A stretch of 15,891 nucleotides of DNA from Bacteroidales bacterium (lineage in GTDB: Bacteria > Bacteroidota > Bacteroidia > Bacteroidales > UBA7960): the NCBI GenBank assembly GCA_007122505.1, contig SKTQ01000027.1, positions 1-15,891 of the forward strand, given 5' to 3'. Below the pieces are notes generated by a model. It was not told the DNA's origin. It worked only from the letters and a program-made list of their open reading frames with translations, and did no database searches. Made by a program: the position numbers and the translations under genes. Positions 1-6,223 of the stretch are shown here, piece by piece. The first letter of the stretch is position 1; every line of letters starts with the position of its first letter.

Positions 1-197
1 CCCGGACGCATGGCATCACGAAGGGCCATCCCCTCAGTAAATGTATGCAGAACACTTCCTTCGCGGGTGGTCTCCACCGTATCGCGGCCGAATATCTCAA
101 CAATATCTCCGGTCCGCTGCTGACCAGTCACCATTCCTGTCATCATCAATATCAATAATTGTATGATGCAGAACGACTTGAATAATTTCTTTCTCAT
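1..197 (-). CDS. Secreted protein of unknown function, N-terminal fragment
   Basis: The ATG is at 197-195 and the reading frame stays open to the window edge, giving 65 codons plus two bases; the rest of the gene lies outside. The first 25 residues form a classical signal peptide: MRKK, then a hydrophobic run (about residues 9-23) and a probable signal peptidase I site at VTG before Q26-Q27. No lipobox cysteine follows, so this is a periplasmic or secreted protein rather than a lipoprotein. The mature start contains GDIVEIFGRDTVETT and EGMALRDAM, which I cannot assign to a family. It is transcribed divergently from the GH20 gene and a candidate LacI operator lies between the two, so it may belong to the same sugar regulon; that is inference. 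The gene itself is well supported by start, signal peptide and open frame. Confidence 0.75.
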   Translation of the reverse strand, partial: MRKKLFKSFCIIQLLILMMTGMVTGQQRTGDIVEIFGRDTVETTREGSVLHTFTEGMALRDAMRP

Positions 198-246
198 AGA
201 ATTTAAAAATACATGTGGAATGAAAAAACTTAGTATCTTGCGAGGG

Positions 247-258
247 TAAATCGTTTTA
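247..258. promoter_or_regulatory. Candidate LacI-family operator, copy 1
   Basis: TAAATCGTTTTA is an imperfect palindrome centred on CG and is followed by GG. Over 14 bases it differs at one position from the perfect palindrome upstream of the lacI gene (2742-2755). LacI-family operators are typically palindromes with a central CG. The site lies just downstream of a minus-strand -7-like element, where a bound repressor would cover the predicted start of transcription of the leftward gene. It is about 120 bases before the GH20 ATG. The sequence match is seen directly; binding by the encoded regulator is inferred. Confidence 0.5.
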
Positions 259-262
259 GGCA

Positions 263-270
263 CAAAAATA
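263..270 (-). promoter_or_regulatory. Possible Bacteroidota -7 element for the leftward secreted-protein gene
   Basis: Read on the minus strand this is TATTTTTG, a full match to the TAnnTTTG -7 consensus of Bacteroidota housekeeping promoters. It lies 65 bases before the ATG at 197. No good -33 TTTG is present 19-21 bases further upstream; the nearest TTTG is 11 bases away. The motif is AT-rich and could occur by chance. Confidence 0.3.
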
Positions 271-282
271 ACAAAGTATTTC

Positions 283-299
283 AAACAATATCATTGTTT
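283..299. repeat. Short inverted repeat in the divergent promoter region
   Basis: AAACAAT (283-289) and ATTGTTT (293-299) are perfect 7-base arms separated by ATC. The sequence differs from the candidate LacI operator. It could be a second regulator site or chance in AT-rich DNA. A transcription terminator is unlikely because both flanking genes point away from it. Confidence 0.35.
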
Positions 300-378
300 T
301 AAATTCATTTTTTTCGATTTTCTTATGTCCGGATTCAGGGATAGGGAGTCACGCCTTGGTTATTAAAAATAGAGATTT

Positions 379-2709
379 ATGAGTAAAAAGTTAGCCCTGT
401 TGGTAAATGTTTTGGCACTTGTGCTTTTTAACGGATGCAGAACTGACCAGGCTCATGAGCACATCAGCCTGATTCCTTTACCTGTAGAAATGGAGATGAT
501 GGGGGGACATTTCCTTATCGTTCCCGAGACCCACATTCTTTACTCCGAAGAGCAACTTGCATCTGTAGCCCGCTATGCCTCTGTATTGCTTGGTTTGTTT
601 GACGATGACCGGCCTGCTGAACGTTTTTCACCGGACGTGCAGCCGGTAAAGGACGCGATCCGTTTGAGGATCATATCCGACTATGATGATCGCCTTGGTG
701 ATGAAGGTTATTACCTTGCTGTTCAGCCCGATGGTATAAGCATATTGGCCAATGGTACGGCGGGTGTTTTTTATGGTGTGCAAACTTTAAGTCAATTATT
801 GGATTCCTTTGAGGATGGGAGGATACCGGGATTACACATCACAGACTATCCACGTTTTGCCTACAGGGGTCTGCATCTGGATGTTTCCCGTCATTTTATG
901 CCCATAGAGTTCATTTTCAGGTACATTGATTATATGGCTATGCATAAGCTGAATGTGTTTCACTGGCACCTGATCGATGACCAGGGATGGCGTCTGGAGA
1001 TCAAAAAATATCCGAAACTCACAGAGATTGGTGCCTGGCGAGTGGATATGCCGGAGGTGCACTGGAATGAGCGGCCTTTGGTCAATGATCCTGACAATGC
1101 CACCTACGGGGGCTTTTATACACAGGAGGAGGTACGCGCGGTAGTTGAGTACGCTGCAAGCAGGAATATCCGTGTGATGCCGGAGATAGAAATGCCCGCC
1201 CATGTGATGTCGGCACTGGCTGCTTATCCTGAATACTCCTGCACCGGCGAAAACCTGGGTGTTCCGCCCGGTGGTGTATGGCCCATCACGCACATCTACT
1301 GTGCCGGAAATGAAGACACCTTTACTTTTCTTGAAAATGTATTGCTGGAGACAATGGAGCTGTTTCCTTATGAATACATCCATATCGGTGGAGATGAGGC
1401 TGACAAAACCAACTGGAAAGCCTGCTCAAAATGTCAGGCACGTATGGAAACCGAAGGGCTGGCTGATTCGGATGAGCTGCAGAGCTATTTTATCCGGCGC
1501 ATAGAGGCATTCCTGAATGCCCATGGCCGGCAAATCATTGGGTGGGACGAGATCCTGGAAGGAGGCCTGGCACCAAATGCCACCGTGATGTCCTGGCGCG
1601 GTGAGCAGGGAGGGATAGAAGCCGCCCGGATGGGACACAATGTGGTTATGACACCCGGAAGCCATTGTTACTTTGATCATTACCAAGGGGATCCTGCCGT
1701 TGAACCTTTGGCAATCGGGGGTTATACAACCCTTGCGAAGGTATATTCATACGAGCCGGTTCCGAAGGTCCTGACTGAAGAAGAGGCCCGGCTGGTGATG
1801 GGTGCGCAGGCCAACGTCTGGACAGAATACATGCCCACTTCCCGCCACGTGGAGTATATGGTATTCCCGCGCCTGGCGGCTCTTGCAGAGGTACTTTGGA
1901 CACCTGCGGAACTTCGCAACTGGGGTGACTTTTCCCGGCGGATGAAAACACAGTATAAGCGGTATGAACATTTGGGTATCAATTACTCCCTCAGTGCCTT
2001 TCAGGTCAAGGCGCAACCGAGCATTGACCCCGCCAATAAAAAACTGCTTCTCAATTTGCATGCCGAAGCTTATCGGCCGGAAATCAGATATACCCTTGAT
2101 GGAAGTGATCCGGATAATCAATCTCCGATTTACCATAAACCGGTTGCCATCAGTGAGTCAGCCACCCTGAAAGCTGTTGTTTTTGTAGACGGCAGGTCAA
2201 TGCAGCAAGTGCTGGAAAGGGATTATGTTTTTCACAAGGCTTTTGCAGCACCAACGAAACTTGTGTACCCAAACAGTTCGCATTATGATGGCCATGGCCC
2301 ATACAGCTTGACAAACGGCATTCGGGGGACAATAAATTTTTCCGATGGTAACTGGAAAGGTTTTAGTGGCCATGATATGATAGCTGTCGTTGATTTGCTT
2401 GAACCGCATTCCATACGTGAAATATCGGTGGATGCGCTGCAAACCTATGCATCATGGATATTCCTGCCAACGGAAGTACGTTTTGAGGTTTCGGCCGATG
2501 GCATCAACTACCAATTGCTGGATGTGGTTGATCATCATATATCTCCCTATGAAAGCCGCAGGCTGATCCACGTGTTTTCCACTTCAAAAGAAGCTGATGA
2601 TGTACGTTTTGTCCGCGTACATGCCAAAAATCTTGGGATTTGCCCGCCGGGGCATTCCGGTGAAGGTGAACCTGCATGGTTGTTTGTAAGTGAAATTCGG
2701 GTAAAGTAA
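379..2709 (+). CDS. GH20 beta-N-acetylhexosaminidase, lipoprotein with C-terminal F5/8-type domain
   Basis: This exo-enzyme removes terminal beta-linked GlcNAc or GalNAc from glycans by substrate-assisted catalysis. The 776-residue protein starts with a lipoprotein signal, with a lipobox-like LFNGC ending at Cys20. Residues about 25-155 match the GH20 N-terminal (GH20b) domain. The GH20 barrel covers about 155-520. It contains YRGLHLDVSRH from Tyr162, with the substrate-binding Arg163 typical of the family. It also contains HWHLIDDQGWR and HIGGDEA from His335, whose Asp339-Glu340 is the catalytic pair. About 545-610 is a chitobiase C-terminal-like domain (RYTLDGSDPD). About 635-776 is an F5/8 type C (CBM32-like) domain that may bind carbohydrate. 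Fusions of this kind are known in Bacteroidota GH20 enzymes. A candidate LacI operator lies upstream, and the mannosidase operon follows after 75 bases. Family assignment is firm; substrate linkage is not. Confidence 0.95.
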   Translation: MSKKLALLVNVLALVLFNGCRTDQAHEHISLIPLPVEMEMMGGHFLIVPETHILYSEEQLASVARYASVLLGLFDDDRPAERFSPDVQPVKDAIRLRIISDYDDRLGDEGYYLAVQPDGISILANGTAGVFYGVQTLSQLLDSFEDGRIPGLHITDYPRFAYRGLHLDVSRHFMPIEFIFRYIDYMAMHKLNVFHWHLIDDQGWRLEIKKYPKLTEIGAWRVDMPEVHWNERPLVNDPDNATYGGFYTQEEVRAVVEYAASRNIRVMPEIEMPAHVMSALAAYPEYSCTGENLGVPPGGVWPITHIYCAGNEDTFTFLENVLLETMELFPYEYIHIGGDEADKTNWKACSKCQARMETEGLADSDELQSYFIRRIEAFLNAHGRQIIGWDEILEGGLAPNATVMSWRGEQGGIEAARMGHNVVMTPGSHCYFDHYQGDPAVEPLAIGGYTTLAKVYSYEPVPKVLTEEEARLVMGAQANVWTEYMPTSRHVEYMVFPRLAALAEVLWTPAELRNWGDFSRRMKTQYKRYEHLGINYSLSAFQVKAQPSIDPANKKLLLNLHAEAYRPEIRYTLDGSDPDNQSPIYHKPVAISESATLKAVVFVDGRSMQQVLERDYVFHKAFAAPTKLVYPNSSHYDGHGPYSLTNGIRGTINFSDGNWKGFSGHDMIAVVDLLEPHSIREISVDALQTYASWIFLPTEVRFEVSADGINYQLLDVVDHHISPYESRRLIHVFSTSKEADDVRFVRVHAKNLGICPPGHSGEGEPAWLFVSEIRVK

Positions 2710-2741
2710 TATAAGCCAAAAAAAGTTGGTTGAAATGATGT

Positions 2742-2753
2742 TAAATCGATTTA
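2742..2753. promoter_or_regulatory. Candidate LacI-family operator, copy 2 (autoregulation)
   Basis: TAAATCGATTTA is a perfect 12-base palindrome with a central CG, again followed by GG. It ends 7 bases before the -7 element of the lacI operon, so a bound repressor would block RNA polymerase. The position and the near-identical copy at 247-258 support an operator for the adjacent LacI-family protein, giving negative autoregulation of the operon. Binding is inferred, not shown. Confidence 0.6.
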
Positions 2754-2760
2754 GGTAGTC

Positions 2761-2768
2761 TATATTTG
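2761..2768 (+). promoter_or_regulatory. Promoter -7 element of the lacI operon
   Basis: TATATTTG matches the Bacteroidota TAnnTTTG -7 consensus exactly and lies 16 bases before the lacI ATG at 2785, so the leader would be only about 10 bases. A clear -33 TTTG at 19-21 base spacing is missing; that area is occupied by the palindrome at 2742-2753. TTG triplets at 2726 and 2730 are too far away. A weak -33 element fits a controlled promoter. Confidence 0.5.
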
Positions 2769-2784
2769 TATTGAAATTGTAGCT

Positions 2785-3816
2785 ATGGCTAAAAGGGTGT
2801 CCATTTCCGATATTGCTGAAAGCTTGGGTGTTTCCAAAGCACTGGTTTCGCTGGTGGTCAACGATAAGGCGGACGCTCACGGTATCAGTGCGGAGACGCA
2901 GCGAAGGGTACGCGAAAAGATCAGGGAACTGAATTACCAGCCCGATCTGTTTGCACGCAGCTTCAGGGTTGGCAAAACCAATACCATTGGTTTGATCGTG
3001 TCAGATATTTCCAATCGTTTTTATGCGCGCATTGCCCGCGATATTGAAGATCATGCGTGGAGTAACGGCTATTCGGTAATTATTTGCAGCACGGATGAAA
3101 ATGTGGAGAAGGAGATGAAGCAGATCAAGCTTTTGCGTGACCGTAAAATTGACGGTTTGATCATTTCCTCTTCCCAGGATAATTCAGATTTTTTTAATAA
3201 GCTTGAAGAAGCCGGATTTCCGCACGTGTTGATCGATCGCAGGTTTGATGATATGCAGTCGGCCAATGTATCGGTTGACAATTATGGTGGTGCCCGGATG
3301 GCCGCAGAACATTTACTGAAGCAGGGATTTTCCAGTTTTGCGGTTGTGGCTCTTTCACCGGACCATATCTCCACCATAAGAGAACGCATCAAAGGATTTA
3401 CAGATACGCTCGGCAAAGCAAATGTGCAGATCCCTCCCCGCTGGCTCATCAGCCTGCCATTTGACCGTATTGACGAGGTGCTGGAGAACAGGTTTCAATC
3501 TTTGTACCACCGGGGTCAACTGCCGGGAGCCATTTTTACACTCAACAATAACCTTACGTCCTCATGTCTGAAATATCTGACAAAACTGTCGGTGAAAATA
3601 CCTGAAGAAGTTGCGGTAATTGGTTTTGATGACATTATGTATTTTGAACACACGCGTCCGACGGTGTCAGCCATCAGTCAACCCACTGACCGGATCAGTG
3701 AAGAAGCTTTTACACTGCTTTTAAAGCAAATCAAAAAGGAAAAGACAGACAAGCGGCAGCATTCAGTGGTTTTGCCTGTTGACATCATAATCAGAGAATC
3801 ATCCATTAAACATTAA
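2785..3816 (+). CDS. LacI/GalR-family transcriptional regulator
   Basis: A 343-residue sugar-responsive DNA-binding regulator of usual family length. Residues 6-27 form the LacI helix-turn-helix (SISDIAESLGVS, then recognition helix SKALVSLVVND). The hinge region follows, YQPDLFARSF at 51-60. Residues about 65-340 form the periplasmic-binding-protein-like effector domain, starting IGLIVSDISNRFYARI and including the late VIGFDD segment typical of the family. At the hinge position where LacI has its minor-groove leucine lever, this protein has Phe60. The gene is first in an operon with permease, kinase and two mannosidases, with five bases to the permease. It therefore probably senses mannose or a mannose-containing glycan product and represses the operon and its own gene. 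The candidate operators are at 2742-2753 and 247-258. The effector is unknown. Confidence 0.93.
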   Translation: MAKRVSISDIAESLGVSKALVSLVVNDKADAHGISAETQRRVREKIRELNYQPDLFARSFRVGKTNTIGLIVSDISNRFYARIARDIEDHAWSNGYSVIICSTDENVEKEMKQIKLLRDRKIDGLIISSSQDNSDFFNKLEEAGFPHVLIDRRFDDMQSANVSVDNYGGARMAAEHLLKQGFSSFAVVALSPDHISTIRERIKGFTDTLGKANVQIPPRWLISLPFDRIDEVLENRFQSLYHRGQLPGAIFTLNNNLTSSCLKYLTKLSVKIPEEVAVIGFDDIMYFEHTRPTVSAISQPTDRISEEAFTLLLKQIKKEKTDKRQHSVVLPVDIIIRESSIKH

Positions 3817-3821
3817 CCATC

Positions 3822-5000
3822 ATGACAAAAAACAAAACTTTTCCCATTTTCCTGGCGTTTCTGGCCATGGGTTTCGGTGATGTGGTGGGCCCACTGGTCT
3901 CACTGGTAAAAGATACCTTTCAGGTATCCAATTTCGTTGCATCCCTTATGACAACCAGCGGTTTTCTCATGTTTGGGATACTTTCCATTCCCATTGGGGT
4001 TTTTCAGGACACCAAAGGAAAGAAGTATATCCTGTCGCTGGGTCTAATTATTGCATTGTTCGGTTTACTGATCCCCATGTTTTTTGGGATGTACGGGCCG
4101 CAAACCATCATTGACCCAGGTTCCAATATTAAACTCTATGCCTTGTTTGTTGCCATCTTTCTGCTTGGTGCCGGTGCAACGATACTGCAAGTTGCCGGGA
4201 ATCCCATCATGCGTGATGTTTCTCCCCCCGGCCGTTATTCGAGCAATCTCAGCCTCGGTCAGTCGGTAAAGGCAGTGGGATCGTCCATGGGCTTTCTTAT
4301 TCCGCCTGCGGCTGTTGTGTGGTTTGGCCTCGACTGGACCATTCTTTTCCCTGTATTTGCCATTATCATCATTATCACACTGATTTGGGTACAGTCAATA
4401 AATATCAAGGAACAGCGGGCGGCAGACATTGCACCGGCAAGTTTGCAGTCAAGTTTTACTTTATTGAAAAATCCTTTTGTTTTGATGATGGTTTTGGGAA
4501 TTTTTCTCTATGTGGGTGCGGAAATATCCATGAGTGCACAAATTCCGATCCTCATGACCAATGTTTACGGATTTGAAGATTTTGGACTCTGGCTTGCCTG
4601 GGGCCTGTTTTTTCTGCCCATTTTCTTAGGACGCCTTGCCGGTGCCATCTTACTGAGAAAGGTCAAAGCCGGAAAATTCTTTCTGTTCAGCGTGTTGCTG
4701 TCGGTTCTGGGACTGTTTTTCCTTTTCTTCGGCAGCCAGTACGTGGCATTTGCAGGGATCGTTATGGTAGGCCTTGGCTTTTCCAATGTTTTCCCTTTGA
4801 TATTCTCCATTACTGTGGATGCCATGCCTGAAAGATCCAATGAACTTTCCGGATTAATGGTCACGGCCATCGTGGGTGGTGCTTTGGTTCCGCCAATTAC
4901 CGGTGCTGTTGCCGACCTGAATGTATTGCTTGGATTTGTGGTTCCGGCTGCCTGCATCGTTTATGTGTTGGTTCTTGCCGTCAGATCATTTAACAAGTAA
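3822..5000 (+). CDS. MFS sugar permease, FHS (fucose/glucose/galactose:H+ symporter) type
   Basis: A 392-residue inner-membrane transporter with about 12 hydrophobic segments split by a hydrophilic central loop (about 190-215). The MFS motif A follows helix 2 (GVFQDTKGKK, 59-68). FHS-type features are visible. QVAGNP (123-128) is followed by SNLSLGQSVKAVGSSMG, which resembles the family's ANPY...LNLAQ...G segment. YVGAEIS (230-236) opens the second half. Late on, SGLMVTAIVGGALVPPITG matches the FHS glycine-rich helix. The family imports monosaccharides by proton symport. Between a LacI regulator (five bases upstream) and a sugar kinase, it most likely imports mannose or another monosaccharide released by the neighbouring lipoprotein glycosidases. 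GlcNAc is also possible. The family is well supported; the substrate is inferred. Confidence 0.88.
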   Translation: MTKNKTFPIFLAFLAMGFGDVVGPLVSLVKDTFQVSNFVASLMTTSGFLMFGILSIPIGVFQDTKGKKYILSLGLIIALFGLLIPMFFGMYGPQTIIDPGSNIKLYALFVAIFLLGAGATILQVAGNPIMRDVSPPGRYSSNLSLGQSVKAVGSSMGFLIPPAAVVWFGLDWTILFPVFAIIIIITLIWVQSINIKEQRAADIAPASLQSSFTLLKNPFVLMMVLGIFLYVGAEISMSAQIPILMTNVYGFEDFGLWLAWGLFFLPIFLGRLAGAILLRKVKAGKFFLFSVLLSVLGLFFLFFGSQYVAFAGIVMVGLGFSNVFPLIFSITVDAMPERSNELSGLMVTAIVGGALVPPITGAVADLNVLLGFVVPAACIVYVLVLAVRSFNK

Positions 5001-5104
5001 CGAAATCTTACATCCCGGTATTCATCAAAAATAATTGCTAAAACTGAATGTATTAAACCTATATGGATACTATGTGATGCATCATTTTCATCAATAAAAA
5101 AAAC
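5001..5104 (+). other. Intergenic gap inside the operon with a small palindrome
   Basis: This gap of 104 bases is the largest inside the putative operon. TGATGCATCA at 5075-5084 is a perfect 10-base palindrome. I see no TAnnTTTG promoter, no copy of the candidate LacI operator and no terminator with a T tract. The kinase is probably co-transcribed with the permease, but an internal promoter cannot be excluded. Confidence 0.4.
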
Positions 5105-6208
5105 ATGGAAAAACAAAATATACCTGACAACAGGATTGTTTTGACACTGGATGCCGGCGGTACAAATTTCGTATTTTCTGCCATCAGGGAAGCCCGGGAA
5201 ATTGTGGAACCGGAAACTTTTCCATCCCACGGAGACAATCTTGATCTGTGTCTGAAAACGATCATAAAAGGATTTGAAAGCGTCCGGAAGAAACTTCCCG
5301 GGGAAGCTGCCGCTATCAGCTTTGCTTTCCCAGGACCTGCAGATTATGTGAATGGCATTATCGGGGATTTGGCCAATCTGCCTTCTTTCAGGGGTGGAGT
5401 GGCCCTGGGAGATATGCTGAAAGACCATTTTGGGATACCGGTATATATCAACAATGACGGTGATCTGTTCGCATATGGTGAAGCCATTTACGGCATGTTG
5501 CCCGAAATCAACCGTTTGCTGAAAGATGCCGGAAGCAACAAGGTTTACAGGAACCTGATCGGTATCACACTGGGAACAGGGTTTGGGTGCGGACTGGTAA
5601 GGAACAGCGAGCCCGTGATTGGCGACAATGGTGCTGCCGCGGAAATCTGGCTCGTGAGGAACCCTCTCAGGGAAAATAGTTTTGCCGAGGAAAGCATCAG
5701 TAAGAGAGCTTTATTGAGAGAATACGCAGCTGCCGGTGGAACGCTTAGTGCTGATATGACTCCTTTCGACGTGTATCTTGTGGCAAAAGGGAGCAAGCCG
5801 GGTAACAGGGAGGCTGCTTACCAATCTTTTAAAACTTTCGGAACAGCTATCGGTATCATTCTGTCTGATGTAGTAAACCTCATGGATGCATGCGTGGTGA
5901 TCGGGGGAGGTCTTGCCAATGCCTGGGATCTCTTCGTTCCGGCCATGCTGGAGCAAATGCGGGGCTCGATCAGGAATTTTGACGGAAAATCGCTGCCCCG
6001 GGCTTTACCGAAGGTTTACAACCTGGAAAATGCGGCTGAGGTACCCTTGTTTACAGGCGGTGAGATCACCCGGGTTAAGGTGCCTTTTTCGGAACGAACG
6101 GTAGCTTATGACCCCATGAAACGGGTGGGGGTAGGTCTTTCCAGGCTGGGTACGAACACGGCTGTAGCCCTGGGTGCTTATGCATTTGCACTCAAAGCGG
6201 GTCATTAA
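5105..6208 (+). CDS. ROK-family sugar kinase
   Basis: Predicted cytoplasmic ATP-dependent hexose kinase of 367 residues, longer than the roughly 300 usual for ROK kinases. The N-terminal phosphate-binding motif is LDAGGTNF (15-22). NNDGD (116-120) contains the presumed catalytic base Asp118. GTGFGCG (157-163) and VVIGGG (264-269) are the other glycine-rich nucleotide-binding segments. The family's zinc-binding CxCGxxGCxE motif is absent. Where most ROK kinases have ExGH, this protein reads EIW at 180-182. It therefore belongs to a divergent ROK subgroup. No helix-turn-helix precedes the kinase domain, so it is an enzyme rather than a NagC/Mlc-type regulator. The next gene starts 15 bases after its stop. 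Context suggests phosphorylation of mannose, glucose or GlcNAc brought in by the permease; the sequence alone does not decide. Confidence 0.87.
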   Translation: MEKQNIPDNRIVLTLDAGGTNFVFSAIREAREIVEPETFPSHGDNLDLCLKTIIKGFESVRKKLPGEAAAISFAFPGPADYVNGIIGDLANLPSFRGGVALGDMLKDHFGIPVYINNDGDLFAYGEAIYGMLPEINRLLKDAGSNKVYRNLIGITLGTGFGCGLVRNSEPVIGDNGAAAEIWLVRNPLRENSFAEESISKRALLREYAAAGGTLSADMTPFDVYLVAKGSKPGNREAAYQSFKTFGTAIGIILSDVVNLMDACVVIGGGLANAWDLFVPAMLEQMRGSIRNFDGKSLPRALPKVYNLENAAEVPLFTGGEITRVKVPFSERTVAYDPMKRVGVGLSRLGTNTAVALGAYAFALKAGH

Positions 6209-6223
6209 CCAATACATACAAAC

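Larger units (their letters stand above)
198..378. promoter_or_regulatory. Divergent intergenic region between the secreted protein and the GH20 gene
   Basis: This AT-rich region of 181 bases must hold the promoters of both divergent genes. It contains a candidate LacI-type operator at 247-258, a minus-strand TAnnTTTG match at 263-270 and an inverted repeat at 283-299. A weak plus-strand -7 candidate, TATCATTG, with one mismatch to TAnnTTTG, sits at 289-296. No convincing -33 TTTG element stands at the usual 19-21 base spacing from either candidate. No Shine-Dalgarno sequence is obvious before the GH20 ATG; only AGAG lies nearby. Confidence 0.6.

Noticed and set aside
311..320. TTTTCGATTT as a third LacI operator
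   Set aside because: It shares CGATTT with the motif but the left half does not match AAATCG, and it lies in a T-rich run.
832..1383. 183-codon minus-strand open frame inside the GH20 gene
   Set aside because: Antisense to the conserved GH20 barrel, with low-complexity, cysteine- and histidine-rich composition typical of shadow frames.
5075..5084. TGATGCATCA palindrome as a terminator or operator
   Set aside because: It is too short, lacks a T tract and does not resemble the candidate LacI operator; mentioned only as part of the intergenic gap.
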